A stretch of DNA of 64,000 bases from Arsenophonus sp. aPb (GTDB taxonomy: Bacteria; Pseudomonadota; Gammaproteobacteria; Enterobacterales; Enterobacteriaceae), in contig NZ_CP123499.1 in NCBI RefSeq assembly GCF_029873475.1, forward strand, positions 3,100,001-3,164,000, read 5' to 3'. The notes beneath the pieces were generated by a model. It was given only the letters and a program-made list of their open reading frames with translations. It was not told the DNA's origin and made no database searches. Positions 55,401-64,000 of this stretch are shown one piece after another. The position numbers were made by a program, and so were the translations under genes. Position 1 is the first letter of the stretch, and each line of letters opens with the position of its first letter.

Positions 55401-56910
55401 CACCAACAGCGGATAAGGTATAAGCCTTACTACCTTGGTTATCTTCATCATATGAGGGTAACATTAGGTTAATGGTTGTGGCTGATGTCTCGCTGATCTT
55501 GCCACCTTTTGCTAATAATTCCGGTGCACTCCATAAGATTTTATTGAGTCCGTATTTAGCTTTTTGCACCGTTGCTTTTATTGCTATAGTTTGGGCAGCT
55601 TCAGCCGTCGCACTGTCTGGCAGAGAAATAGCTAAAAGTTCTTGCTTACGGTACTGCATAACGATATTGTAATTACGATCAACAAAATCATAACGATTGC
55701 CCGCTAAACTACGCATTAGATCAACATTATCCGGATTTAACTGAGCAGCCAGTGGTATACCGAACCGATAGGCAAACTCCACACCAATCAGACTATCGTT
55801 GGAATCTCCTTGAGAGACTTGAGTTTTCAATGTTAATAAAGGGAAAGGGGTATAACTTAAACCAAAAGTGGTAGCAGAAGGATTATCTTTTAAATCTTTA
55901 GCTGTTGGATTATGACTAAGGCTAACGCCATCACCAAAGTATTGTTCATATTTTGCATAAGCCCCTAGATGAGGATAACTAGGTAGGTAACCTTCAGCGC
56001 GTAGATCAAATCCATTGGCCGGCCGCTCATCATAATCACGCATCTCATGCAGGAATGACTGATGCCAATCCGTTAAACGGAAGTAACCATTTACCGCCAG
56101 TTTCAAATAATAGGCCCACAACTCACCACCCACACCAAAACGGGCATTTCCTCCGCTAATGTCATAATCGTAAAAACTGTTAATGCCCCACATCCAATTT
56201 TGCTGATATTGGCGATAACCTAAACCTAAGTTAGTAGTACTCCGTTGTTCATTAGCTCTAATACCAATTTGGCTAAATAATAAACTGTTTGGTTTATCAA
56301 TTAGCGGTAAGAGTAAATCAGCATCGCCGGTTTTATTTGAACTAATTTGTACGCGAGCTTTGCCATATTGATTTAACCAATCACTAATTTTCTGATTTAA
56401 TAGGCTTTCGCCGCGATTACGCGCATAATTGATGGCTGTTTCTGTGGCATTATTATTGGCCAGCCCTTGCGCTACTTGAGTTGCACCTTGCACAAATTGT
56501 TTTTCTGCTGACTCGACTTGTTTAGTCTGAGACGTCTCTTTAATACCTAATGTTGGTAATGCTAGATGGTGATCGACTGACGGTTTGTTATTGTTATTTG
56601 TTGTTGTGACCGACATCATTGATCTATTATCGGGTAAAGTATGAATATTCCAGCTTGATGCCGCCGCCGCTGCTGCTGGAAGCGATGAAGCTGGCTCTGA
56701 AGCGGAATTTTTTAAAGCAGAGTTATTATTCATCAACGCATCAATACCATTGATTGTTTCTAGCATCTCATTGCTAGCAACATCATCCTGCGCCGCTTTA
56801 GCAATGGATGAAAAAGTGACAAAAATAGGTAACAGCAATTGTATAAATAACAATATATATGCAGTTAGCCGTTTTGTTTTCGAATAGTAACGATTAGCAA
56901 TGCATTGCAT
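52459..56910 (-). CDS. Intimin/invasin-like inverse autotransporter adhesin, 7 Ig-like repeats
   Basis: 1483 residues, same plan as the gene downstream: signal peptide (about 1-39), variable linker, beta domain (about 180-455), D00 domain, seven Big_1 repeats and a C-terminal tip (1298-1483) with Cys1403 and Cys1479. N-terminus, beta domain and tip frame (GDP(I/V)EY, GSLWSEWG) are very close to the sister, whereas individual Ig repeats differ, so this is a tandem duplication followed by divergence or recombination of repeats. The first Ig repeat has an extra insertion (GNAGVVMLSEDGERMGN). Each gene has its own spacing upstream (188 bases between them), so separate promoters are possible. Confidence 0.93.
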   Translation of the reverse strand: MQCIANRYYSKTKRLTAYILLFIQLLLPIFVTFSSIAKAAQDDVASNEMLETINGIDALMNNNSALKNSASEPASSLPAAAAAASSWNIHTLPDNRSMMSVTTTNNNNKPSVDHHLALPTLGIKETSQTKQVESAEKQFVQGATQVAQGLANNNATETAINYARNRGESLLNQKISDWLNQYGKARVQISSNKTGDADLLLPLIDKPNSLLFSQIGIRANEQRSTTNLGLGYRQYQQNWMWGINSFYDYDISGGNARFGVGGELWAYYLKLAVNGYFRLTDWHQSFLHEMRDYDERPANGFDLRAEGYLPSYPHLGAYAKYEQYFGDGVSLSHNPTAKDLKDNPSATTFGLSYTPFPLLTLKTQVSQGDSNDSLIGVEFAYRFGIPLAAQLNPDNVDLMRSLAGNRYDFVDRNYNIVMQYRKQELLAISLPDSATAEAAQTIAIKATVQKAKYGLNKILWSAPELLAKGGKISETSATTINLMLPSYDEDNQGSKAYTLSAVGVDNEGNKSKAAVMVINVTQSKDGFAYFTLENPTPIPADGSQTYLAKAQLQNDKGAPLANKQVTFSVTGFSKSGSTLAIKNHGGNAGVVMLSEDGERMGNPLTETTDAEGKINIKVKSDLAGQGELIATMANGKKKAVSIQFIPDATTAKVRNVTLIDKKNSKVANGVDSFSYEAFVVDQFNNPLPNVDVTWSTNQQDKVTLLNGKSKTDATGRATITLRSTLIAVDNVEVSAKYANTLEMTADRVVSFVADERSAKVSEVSLHGRATDKVADGKSSFIFSAKLVDVNGNPIKKSGLMVNWSHDKDPKEVLLSDTTSPTDSNGIASIELKSTTTPVNQIVVSANFAASERIEADKKVNFISEEGVVTVGAVQLKDSDNVKVADGKQSFTFAAQLVDSKGQPVKEAGIIVNWFRDKDDVKLLRDTSETNEQGIATVKLQSTTKAVDDVQISASSGSLDEINANKTVSFIANESQAHIGSVLLNGIERTKIADGNTSFTFTAQLIDNNNNAIKKSGLPINWTHDKGDQVKLADHSLTDENGITTVTLYSTTKAVNAVQVSASYAGTASQSADKTVSFIANKDSAKLGEVKLVGQKTSKIADGKEKFIFTVQLFDINDNPIKKSGLVVYWAHDKPGKAQLNPTSETKENGIATVELQSTTMAIDDIEVSAKLGNGDKKTAKDKVSFIANTATAEVRNLKLEGKIDRKVAHPSNNFVFTAALVDINGNPIKVKNLPINWSTNQDSKVRFKGGNISQTDANGHTSITLENIGEEVQNVVVNAHYKSSALQPADKPVSFITVSFSRLIVNGHNFPTSAQFPTTGFRGAKFTIETQGAPASEFKWQSNQGWVSVDNGLVTFTENGTSNKVIITARHETGGDPIEYTFSLNNWFIFSGEKKWDEAQRWCANNGGAMPTVAQLSQGVGKRAVGSLWSEWGKFSHYEIKDDYYWTNNKVTNERYKIVKLDDGFASDNYTNQLQEVVCIKGI

Positions 56911-57973
56911 AAATAATTTCCCTATCTAAAAAATATAAAAATCCTGCTACTATTTTTTGCATAAAATAAAAAAAATATTAATTTCAAGCTATTATTGAAA
57001 TTAATAAAGACATTGATAGGCAGCTATTTTTACTCCCATATTCAATAAATTTTTATTAGGCTTATCCCTATTATTTTATTTGGATAATTACCGATTAAAT
57101 AACCATTGGCATAGAGTAAATTAATACCAACAGAGGAGAAAAAATGGACAACGAGGGGTAAAAAAGCGGGCTTCTTGATAATGTTCCATTTGCAATTACT
57201 CCTTTTGCTTACTTATATCGACTATAAAGATATAGATAAGTATTATTTAAAAACGTATGAATTTGTTTCCATTTATGAATAAACCTCAAACAACAAAATA
57301 GAAACTAAAAATTAACAAAAAATAAAAATTAACATCAGATAAGCCAATGAAACCCAATGGTTTATTAACATTTACCGTTAATAATAAAAAAAACCCATGG
57401 TAACTTGGCTTTTTTACTTAAAAAATATTTAATAATCATTAGATTAAATAATATTCTCATTGCTTTAGTGTTAAATAAAAATCAGCTAATCACTATTTTT
57501 ATTTAAAATAATATTACAAATGGAAATAATTTTATTTAGCTAATCTGTGTCTCATTTATTAATGACCATTAAACTGGATACCAATAGAGTTAATAATTTA
57601 ATAAGGATAAAATCAGCAAATATACTTAGTGATAAATTTTAAAATATAAAACCAGCGAACTAATTTCTGCTTAAGTAAAAATAAAAGAAGCAGCAACCAA
57701 TAAAAAATCAAATACTAAGAATAAATGAATAAAAATCGTTAATAATACGTTAGCATATAATTTAGATTTTTATCGGACGGGCAATCTACAATAATGAGTG
57801 TTAATATCATCTAATCCTAAGGCAAACAACAGCTATTTTTTAGTTTTTATCTTGCTAACAACATAATTTTATGCATAAATTCTTATCATTAATTTACTTG
57901 CTTTTATATTACTATTTTTTATCAATTTAAACGCAAACTGATGACTAAGTTTAAAATTAAATAACCACAAAAA
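56911..57973. other. 1-kb AT-rich spacer before alkA
   Basis: No protein gene is recognisable. It contains a large imperfect hairpin with a following T run (57341-57415) and possibly promoters for the adhesin and alkA genes. The rest is near-random A+T with stops in all frames. Confidence 0.5.
57341..57415 (+). terminator. Large imperfect hairpin followed by six T
   Basis: Outer arms AAGCCAA (57341-57347) and TTGGCTT (57405-57411), inner arms CCAATGG...ATTAAC against GTTAAT...CCATGG. A T run follows on the forward strand. It has the form of a terminator, but no gene precedes it on that strand, so it may belong to an unseen short RNA or a lost gene. Confidence 0.45.
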
Positions 57974-58873
57974 ATGCTAGCAAAAAAAACTATTATCCAT
58001 TTACCAGACAATTTTCACTACCAACACTTTCTTGCCTATCACTTACGAGATAAGCAAAGTGTGGCTGAAATTATCACCCATAACCAATTAAGAAAAGGCA
58101 TTACCTGTTATGACCAACCGGCTGAATTAACATTTACGCTAAATAAAAATAGCATTTTGTTTTCTCTACAAATTGACAACCCACATACCTTTATCACTGA
58201 GGAAGAGCTGGAAAAACTGGGGAAAAATATGCTGGGTTTATATCAACCCGTTGAACTTTTTGAAGATAAATACTATAACCACCCAGTTATTGGTAATTTA
58301 ATTACTCGCCAACAAGGTTTAAGGGTTTATCAAGCAGCAACCGCATTTGAAGCGATTACTTGGGCAATTATAGGGCAACAAATTAGTGTCGCTGCCGCAA
58401 TTGCTATTCGTCGCCGATTCATTCATGCTTTTGGTAAACAACACGCGTCTGGAATTTGGTGTTTTCCTTCTCTTTTTGCGATCCATGCTGATGATGAGCA
58501 AAAACTAAGGCTATGTGGATTCTCTATCAGTAAAGCAAAAACGCTTATTGCATTATGCAATATGTTAAAAAACAACCATCATCTATTAAATGTTCCTGTA
58601 TATGAAACTAATTTGTCAGTATGGACACAAAAATTGAGTGAAATAAAAGGAATTGGTCCATGGACAATCAGTTATTCCTTGCTTCGCGGCTTCAATTATT
58701 TGAACGGTTCTTTACATGGTGATGTCGCTGTCCAACGTAATCTTCAGTCTTTATTAAAGAGTAGTGAGAAAATAAGCGCAAAAGAGACAGAAAAATGGTT
58801 AGCTCAATTTTCTCCCTGGAAAGCTCTCGTTGCTGCCCATCTCTGGCAACAGCAATCTAATGCTAGTTATTGA
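57974..58873 (+). CDS. alkA: AlkA-like DNA-3-methyladenine glycosylase II
   Basis: HhH-GPD superfamily base-excision enzyme that removes alkylated bases. 299 residues (E. coli AlkA 282). An N-terminal AlkA-type domain (about 1-115) precedes the helical domain with FEAITWAIIGQQISVAAAIAIRRRF; helix-hairpin-helix GIGPW at 226-230 and the catalytic Asp at residue 250 in HGDVAVQR. The fused Ada-like methyl acceptor domain seen in some homologues is absent. It stands alone in AT-rich DNA, without operon partners. The alkA symbol is by family resemblance, not by synteny. Confidence 0.85.
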   Translation: MLAKKTIIHLPDNFHYQHFLAYHLRDKQSVAEIITHNQLRKGITCYDQPAELTFTLNKNSILFSLQIDNPHTFITEEELEKLGKNMLGLYQPVELFEDKYYNHPVIGNLITRQQGLRVYQAATAFEAITWAIIGQQISVAAAIAIRRRFIHAFGKQHASGIWCFPSLFAIHADDEQKLRLCGFSISKAKTLIALCNMLKNNHHLLNVPVYETNLSVWTQKLSEIKGIGPWTISYSLLRGFNYLNGSLHGDVAVQRNLQSLLKSSEKISAKETEKWLAQFSPWKALVAAHLWQQQSNASY

Positions 58874-58975
58874 AAAAAAATTATATTAATCAAAACCAAC
58901 ACAAAAAATATGCACCCATTTGATAACCGAATTAGCGGTATCTAGGCTAAAAAACAAGATAACTGCATCTTAATA

Positions 58976-59677
58976 TTATTTGATTTTTTTAACTTGATTA
59001 ATAAATTGCCCTTCATCATTAATGTATTCGACCAAAATCTCATCATCGAAAACAACATGGCTTTTATTTTCAACTGTTTGTTGTGAAAAAGGTGGCAACA
59101 TAATTGTTTTAGATAGAGCATTATTTTTATCTAACCGATTATAAAGTGCGGACAGAGTAAAAAAATTGGCAGTTGGGTTATGAATAGTAAGCACTTCTCC
59201 AACCTTAGTTATTTTTATATGCTCAGCTGCATTCTGAGAAGTTTTGTTGATATTTTGTGGTCGATAAAATAGTTTAATTCGTGTTCTTAGCGCCAACTGT
59301 AAAATATTCTCAGTTTTTAAGTTGTCGGGTTTTGGCGCAATATCCAGCACATTAAGATAAAAAATAGATTCGCGATCAGTGGGTAGCTGATTTGCTAACT
59401 GTTGAATACGAAGTTGCGCCCCCCCTCTAGGTTTTATTTTGACAACCGGAGGTGTCACAATAAAAGGCGCTTGTGTTGTCTCCGGCGTTGAATCAATATT
59501 TCCTTCATCAATCCAGCTTTGAACCAGTGATGTGTTATCACTGGAATTAACTAATTGAATAACAGCCTCTTTTCTTTCAGCAGGAAAAATAACTCGCGTT
59601 CCTTTAAGATAGACACTACTATTCGTTGAAAAAGCAGTAAAATAGAGTAAGAAAGCTAAATAAATTTTTTTTCTCAT
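58976..59677 (-). CDS. Periplasmic fimbrial chaperone (PapD-like), second copy
   Basis: 233 residues with a signal peptide (MRKKIYLAFLLYFTAFSTNSS). Mature protein starts VYLKGTRVIFPAERKEAVIQLVN, has the Ig-like G1 strand region with alternating hydrophobics and the conserved chaperone motif LALRTRIKLFYRP, whose Arg-Lys cleft binds subunit C-termini. Last gene of the fimbrial operon on the reverse strand, 30 bases after the adhesin gene. It is a paralogue of the chaperone at the window edge (63345-64000). Confidence 0.92.
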   Translation of the reverse strand: MRKKIYLAFLLYFTAFSTNSSVYLKGTRVIFPAERKEAVIQLVNSSDNTSLVQSWIDEGNIDSTPETTQAPFIVTPPVVKIKPRGGAQLRIQQLANQLPTDRESIFYLNVLDIAPKPDNLKTENILQLALRTRIKLFYRPQNINKTSQNAAEHIKITKVGEVLTIHNPTANFFTLSALYNRLDKNNALSKTIMLPPFSQQTVENKSHVVFDDEILVEYINDEGQFINQVKKIK

Positions 59678-59707
59678 TTTCTTTTTTATCCTAATAATTA
59701 ATCCTAT

Positions 59708-60787
59708 TTAGTCATAAGAAAAGACTAAAATTGCCGTTGAGGTTATTTTTCCGGCAGAAATATTATTTAGATCATAAGCGTAGTAATAGGCTCCCATATT
59801 AATGGAAAAAGAGGGCGCTAAAGCACTGCCCGCAGCAACATTAAAAATAGATGTTGCATTGCCTTGTATACTTTCACTACTGGAAAAAAGAATGGGTGAT
59901 GCAGTTTTATTCCCTTGCACTAACCGAAATCCGACTCCTTTAGCACCTTGTTGCGTGGTATTTATTAATACTGTTTTATCTGTGCTATGTAAATTATTAC
60001 TGGCCAAAAACATGGCAATATTTCGCGTCGTTTTATTACCAGTCAAAAGATCACTACAGCTAAAATTTAGGCTAAAGGGCTGATAACCAGGTCGGTCAAT
60101 ATTTTTGACATCACTGATACTAACCATAGGTAGATTAACAATTAAGCCTTTATTTGAAAAATCGCAGGTAGTGGCAATAGGATTATATTTAATGGTAATT
60201 GGCTGTAGAAAAATATCATTTTCATCAACAGGCCATTGCCAGCTTAATAAAAATTGCACTAACTTAAATACAATTCTAGTTAACCATACCAAAATACCCA
60301 TCGATGAAGCATCAGATACTAAGATAAAAGGCGAGATAACCGCAGTATCACCAGCCACTTTGGTATAATTACTGCTTGGTTTGCTCTTCAACAAAGTAAA
60401 TCTTAAGGTAAAATTAGTATTCAAATTTGATGCCGAATGGGTACCTCTAGCTATGCTGGTTATGCGATCCTTTCCTAACGCCGTCATCGTCACCTCAACA
60501 AACTGCTTACCACCATTAAATCCTATTGTTGCTGTTCGACCATTAAAGGGCGAAGCGATACCAATCACATTAGGTAAAAGTATCCCAGGGGAGCTACAAG
60601 TAAATGTTCCCGGAAAATTGGTTTTATCTGTTTTTGTCACTATCGATGTAGAGCCACTAAAATCAGCAGATAAATCATAATATAAACTCGGTACCGTGAT
60701 CGTGCTATTGGGTTTACAGTCGGCATAAACCGATTGGCTAAAGGAGCAAGCTGATAATAATAAAAAATTTATTGCTAATTTATTCAT
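59708..60787 (-). CDS. Fimbrial tip adhesin, two-domain type
   Basis: 359 residues with a signal peptide (to about residue 22, VYADC). The N-terminal half (about 23-190) would be the receptor-binding lectin-like domain, with Cys pair ADC and FTCSS; the C-terminal half (about 200-359) resembles a pilin domain with a Cys pair (TTCDF, NFSCSD), ending in a beta strand STAILVFSYD as required for donor-strand exchange. A hydrophobic patch SMGILVWLTRIVFKLVQFLL between the domains is unusual. It lies 13 bases after the usher gene. There is no separate major pilin gene in the window, so this may be a short tip or non-fimbrial surface polymer. Confidence 0.8.
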   Translation of the reverse strand: MNKLAINFLLLSACSFSQSVYADCKPNSTITVPSLYYDLSADFSGSTSIVTKTDKTNFPGTFTCSSPGILLPNVIGIASPFNGRTATIGFNGGKQFVEVTMTALGKDRITSIARGTHSASNLNTNFTLRFTLLKSKPSSNYTKVAGDTAVISPFILVSDASSMGILVWLTRIVFKLVQFLLSWQWPVDENDIFLQPITIKYNPIATTCDFSNKGLIVNLPMVSISDVKNIDRPGYQPFSLNFSCSDLLTGNKTTRNIAMFLASNNLHSTDKTVLINTTQQGAKGVGFRLVQGNKTASPILFSSSESIQGNATSIFNVAAGSALAPSFSINMGAYYYAYDLNNISAGKITSTAILVFSYD

Positions 60788-60800
60788 ATTATTTTCCCGA

Positions 60801-63323
60801 CTATTGGCAAATATTACGCTTGAGGTTTAAGGTATCAACAGGTTGCTGGATGATACATTCTGTTTTACCGTCAATATTCAATTTCACATTCAGTGATGGC
60901 GGTAATTGATCACTTTTTATATAAAGCACACTTGACTGCCCAACATGACCAACAAATTCCCCCTGACTATCGGTAACTTCTGTACCAAAAGGTAAATGGC
61001 TACCGTCGGCAAAAGTCGCCTTTAACATATAAGTTTTTCGCTGATCGGTTTCCAATTTGATATGACTAACCGCTCCGTCATAAGGGATCACATGCGCTAC
61101 ATTGTCAGTAATCTCTGCACCTGAGGTTTGATTGGTATGAGAAAGGGTATAAACATTTGTACGATATGGTGTAGCATTGGTTACTAATGCTAATCCCCGT
61201 TTATTGGTAAGCACCGCTCGATTATTATTAACCGTTAAATTCTCAGCCATTGGGGCTTCAATTACCGTTAATGTATTCGCTGTTTCACCAGAGGTAAGAA
61301 TATGGTAAGGAAATGCCACGATGGTTCCTCTGGCATTCAAACCTGACTGTCGATAATTATTAGCCTCACTATATGAAGCACCAACTGTACTATAAGGGTT
61401 GCGATAATTTAGACTGCCACTAATTAAATTATTCCCACCAGTCTGATTTGAAGCGGTTAAGGTATAATCGATTAAATTATATTTACCCGCTGTACCACTG
61501 ATACTGATATTGGCTTGTTGATAGTTGGTATTTGTCATGTAAATACCAGAGTTGAGATAAGCATTCCGACTAAATAGATTAATAGGAATACTGGCACTCA
61601 AGTAATAACGGGTTTCTTCTTTTTGATCGGTATTTCTTACCCGTGACACGGATAAGTTATAGGTAATATTTTTATAACTATTTGAGTAACCTATTTGATA
61701 CTCTCGACTGGTACCATCAACATTCCAATAGTTTCTCAGCGTACCAGCCAGAAAAATAACCCCATTATCTTTTCCCAAATGCTGATTTAAATTTAAATTA
61801 AATGTGTTTCTGGCGCGGGCCCCCCGCATAGCATCAAAAGTTGCCAAATCTAAATCTGAAGGATTATTTTGATTTTTATCATTAAGGTTATTTTTAATTG
61901 TCGCTTGATACTTAAGCCATGCTTGATAATTATCATGGGCATAAATGGAATCAATAAAACTATAATAATCTCCTGTAGAATAACGATAAGCCGCTATAGT
62001 CAGATTGGTAGCGGTAGTTGACAAAAACTTGCTATAAGCCAAGCGAAAACTTTGCCCTCGTTTGGTTTCGGTATCTAAATAAGCTGCCGCATGAGTCGCA
62101 TCAATTGAAACAGCACCAAACGGAAAATTCCAGCCACTGCCAAGTAAAATAGCATTATAATCACGGCTACCAATAAAGCCGGCATAAACGGTGACTAAAT
62201 TATTGATACCATAATAGGCTTCAGCTTGAGCAAATTTAGGTTGGAAATGGGTATTTGCCATTTTTGATTGTCCAGCCAAAATATTGTAAGCATATACACC
62301 CGCTTTCATCATATTAGGTACGGCTGAAAATGGCACCGTAAAAGAGTCTTGACGACCATCGGCTTCCTGCACAATAACCGAAAGATCGCCTGCTCCTCCC
62401 GCAGCACGTAGATCACTAAACTCGAACGCGCCTGGTGGAACAGTTTCTTGATAAATTAGATTACCATTCTGATATACTTTTACTAACGCATTAGTTTGGG
62501 CAACCCCTCTGACAACCGGCGTAAATTCCTGGCTAGAGTTAGGTAGCATATTCATTTCTGTTGTTAATGCGCCACCCCTAAAACGAATACTAGTAAACAA
62601 GGTAGAGGGGGAGTAGAAATCACCTAACATTAAATTAGAAGATATCGCACTAAAAGAACGGCGTAAGTAGCGGGTATTATTTTGCCATTTATGATCACCG
62701 CTGGAATAATAAGAATAACTTGACTCATCTCGAAACTGCCAGGCACCTATATTAATTCCGCTATTTAAATTAGCAAAAAAAGCTTCATTACGCTGTTTGT
62801 TATTTTTTTTCTCCCGATAGTTATAATAATTAGTATTATAAGAGAGAATAATTGCCGGTACACCATAGTCCCATTTCGCTGGATCAACATAACCTATCTC
62901 CGATTTAACTAACGAAATTTGCGGGACTGAAATATTTAGTGCTAACTGATTAACATCTAAATAATAGTTGATATCATTGACCAAATTATCTAACGAAATA
63001 GTTGTCTTTTGCTCAATCATCTGTTTTGTCTGAGGTGAAAGTTTTATACCTAATTTATTAGCATCTTTAGCATCAATAGAGATATTTTGATTTTTTTCGC
63101 CAATATTAACTTCAAATTGTCCTTTCCAATCATCATTAACATAAATATCGACCAATTGTTTACCTGGCGGGATTTCACTATTTTGATAAAAACGAGATAT
63201 ATCTCCTTGAGCTGATTTTCCTACTAGCAAAGTGGTATCAAATTCCTCTGCAAATAACTCGGGCATATAATCCAATATGCCTAATAAAATTAGACTACTA
63301 TAAAGATAATATATTTTTTTCAC
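60801..63323 (-). CDS. Fimbrial outer-membrane usher (FimD/PapC family)
   Basis: 840 residues, signal peptide about 1-25, N-terminal periplasmic domain (EFDTTLLVGKSAQGDISRF, the chaperone-subunit docking site), a 24-strand beta barrel with plug (FFSPSTLF-like region, RFRGGALTTEMNMLPNSSQEFTPVVRGVAQTNALVKVYQNG), and C-terminal domains with a Cys pair (TECIIQQP, RNICQ). Length is typical. It follows the first chaperone gene by 21 bases and precedes the adhesin by 13; the four genes form one operon read leftwards. Confidence 0.94.
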   Translation of the reverse strand: MKKIYYLYSSLILLGILDYMPELFAEEFDTTLLVGKSAQGDISRFYQNSEIPPGKQLVDIYVNDDWKGQFEVNIGEKNQNISIDAKDANKLGIKLSPQTKQMIEQKTTISLDNLVNDINYYLDVNQLALNISVPQISLVKSEIGYVDPAKWDYGVPAIILSYNTNYYNYREKKNNKQRNEAFFANLNSGINIGAWQFRDESSYSYYSSGDHKWQNNTRYLRRSFSAISSNLMLGDFYSPSTLFTSIRFRGGALTTEMNMLPNSSQEFTPVVRGVAQTNALVKVYQNGNLIYQETVPPGAFEFSDLRAAGGAGDLSVIVQEADGRQDSFTVPFSAVPNMMKAGVYAYNILAGQSKMANTHFQPKFAQAEAYYGINNLVTVYAGFIGSRDYNAILLGSGWNFPFGAVSIDATHAAAYLDTETKRGQSFRLAYSKFLSTTATNLTIAAYRYSTGDYYSFIDSIYAHDNYQAWLKYQATIKNNLNDKNQNNPSDLDLATFDAMRGARARNTFNLNLNQHLGKDNGVIFLAGTLRNYWNVDGTSREYQIGYSNSYKNITYNLSVSRVRNTDQKEETRYYLSASIPINLFSRNAYLNSGIYMTNTNYQQANISISGTAGKYNLIDYTLTASNQTGGNNLISGSLNYRNPYSTVGASYSEANNYRQSGLNARGTIVAFPYHILTSGETANTLTVIEAPMAENLTVNNNRAVLTNKRGLALVTNATPYRTNVYTLSHTNQTSGAEITDNVAHVIPYDGAVSHIKLETDQRKTYMLKATFADGSHLPFGTEVTDSQGEFVGHVGQSSVLYIKSDQLPPSLNVKLNIDGKTECIIQQPVDTLNLKRNICQ

Positions 63324-63344
63324 GATTTATCTTCTTATTTAAGA

Positions 63345-64000
63345 TTAATATTTAAGGTTAATATTTTTTGTTTTATAAACACCAAAATCATCAACATAAG
63401 TTACGATTATTTTATTATGCTTAACCTTATTTTTTAGCGGAAATTTAAAGCTTGATAACGGAGGGATCATCTTCGATTTTGTCAGATTTTTTTTTGTCTC
63501 ATTAATATTCGTTATTTTTGCTATCGTGAAATAATATTTAGAATCATTTGTCACTACAATGCTATTATCCTCTAACTTATAACTTATCTTTTTATATACC
63601 TCTGCCGGAGGAGTAATCAACCCCTTTGGCCGATAAAATAATTTAACTCTTGATTTAATTGCCAATTGTAAAACGCTTTTACCTTGCGTATTTTCTGGAT
63701 ATGGTGGTATATCAAGAATATTTAAATAAAAAACACTCTCTCTATTTTTAGGTAAATTATGCGATATCATTTTTATTTTTAATTGTTGCCCTTTAAGTCC
63801 CGCTATTTTTACAATAGGTGGAAAAACATAAAACGGAGAATGACTCTTTTCTGGAGTAGAATTTATATTTCCATCATCAACCCATGATTGTACTAATGCC
63901 GGTAGCTTTCCATGATTTGTTAATTGTACTGTAACATTGCCTTTCCCTTCATAATAAATGATCCGAGTTCCTTGCAGCACAATATTGGCTAATATATTTT
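63345..64000 (-). CDS. Periplasmic fimbrial chaperone (PapD-like), first copy, 5' end outside the window
   Basis: The frame is open to the right edge. Mature-like sequence begins NIVLQGTRIIYYEGKGNVTV; the residues just before it (NILA) look like the end of a signal peptide, so the start codon lies beyond 64000 and the GTG at 63980 is not the true start. Chaperone landmarks are LAIKSRVKLFYRPKGL (cleft) and FYLNILDIPP. The C-terminal domain ends NINLKY. Paralogous to the gene at 58976-59677. It is the most upstream gene of the operon that is visible. Confidence 0.9.
   Translation of the reverse strand, partial: NILANIVLQGTRIIYYEGKGNVTVQLTNHGKLPALVQSWVDDGNINSTPEKSHSPFYVFPPIVKIAGLKGQQLKIKMISHNLPKNRESVFYLNILDIPPYPENTQGKSVLQLAIKSRVKLFYRPKGLITPPAEVYKKISYKLEDNSIVVTNDSKYYFTIAKITNINETKKNLTKSKMIPPLSSFKFPLKNKVKHNKIIVTYVDDFGVYKTKNINLKY

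Noticed and set aside
63345..63980. Full-length chaperone starting at GTG 63980
   Set aside because: The frame stays open to 64000 and the residues before 63980 look like the end of a signal peptide, so the start is outside the window.

Overview
The window looks like a chromosomal segment of a host-associated, AT-rich gammaproteobacterium of the order Enterobacterales. Housekeeping proteins match their Escherichia coli counterparts nearly residue for residue, and long blocks keep E. coli gene order (ligB-gmk-rpoZ-spoT-trmH-recG-gltS-yicH; yiiD-dtd-yihX; typA; ppc; metL-metJ-rpmE-priA-cytR-ftsN-hslV-hslU-menA-rraA-zapB-glpF-glpK; fpr-yiiR-yiiQ-tpiA). Genes that E. coli carries between these are missing (xanP, rbn, glnA, argECBH, most of metB, glpX, cdh-sbp-pfkA). 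Several reading frames are broken and several long spacers are nearly pure A+T. Together with many adhesins this suggests a symbiont or pathogen in moderate genome reduction. Morganellaceae (Arsenophonus/Providencia-like) is my best guess; it rests on pattern memory, not a search.

Layout. 1-8.3 kb: end of ligB (reverse), then the gmk-rpoZ-spoT-trmH-recG cluster (forward) and gltS (reverse). 8.7-12.5 kb: yicH, yiiD, dtd, yihX. 12.5-15.6 kb: a decayed secretion/toxin-like patch with a fragment of an HlyD-type membrane-fusion protein, a calcium-loop protein, and a broken Sel1-repeat secreted protein. 15.8-17.6 kb: typA. 17.8-20.1 kb: a tandem pair of unrecognised paralogues, one frameshifted, each preceded by the same dyad and terminator cassette. 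20.2-26.8 kb: ppc, metL with a relic of the metB 3' end and a row of met boxes, metJ, rpmE. 27-38 kb: priA, cytR (seven copies of a heptamer just upstream), ftsN, hslVU behind a sigma-32-like promoter, menA, rraA, zapB, glpFK.

38.3-42.9 kb: a 1549-residue M66-like zinc metalloprotease with no visible signal peptide. 43-47.2 kb: emrD, fpr, yiiR, yiiQ, tpiA. 47.4-56.9 kb: two tandem intimin/invasin-type inverse autotransporters with 8 and 7 Ig-like repeats. 58-58.9 kb: an AlkA-like glycosylase. 59-64 kb: a chaperone-usher fimbrial operon (chaperone, usher, adhesin, second chaperone) that runs off the right edge.

Functionally the conserved part covers nucleotide and (p)ppGpp metabolism, aspartate-family amino acid synthesis with MetJ control, cell division (FtsN, ZapB), proteolysis (HslVU), replication restart (PriA, RecG) and glycerol use (GlpFK, TpiA). 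The accessory part is dominated by surface or secreted proteins likely to touch a host. The least explained items are the tandem orphan cassettes at 17.8-20.1 kb, the cytR heptamer array, and the signal-less metalloprotease.
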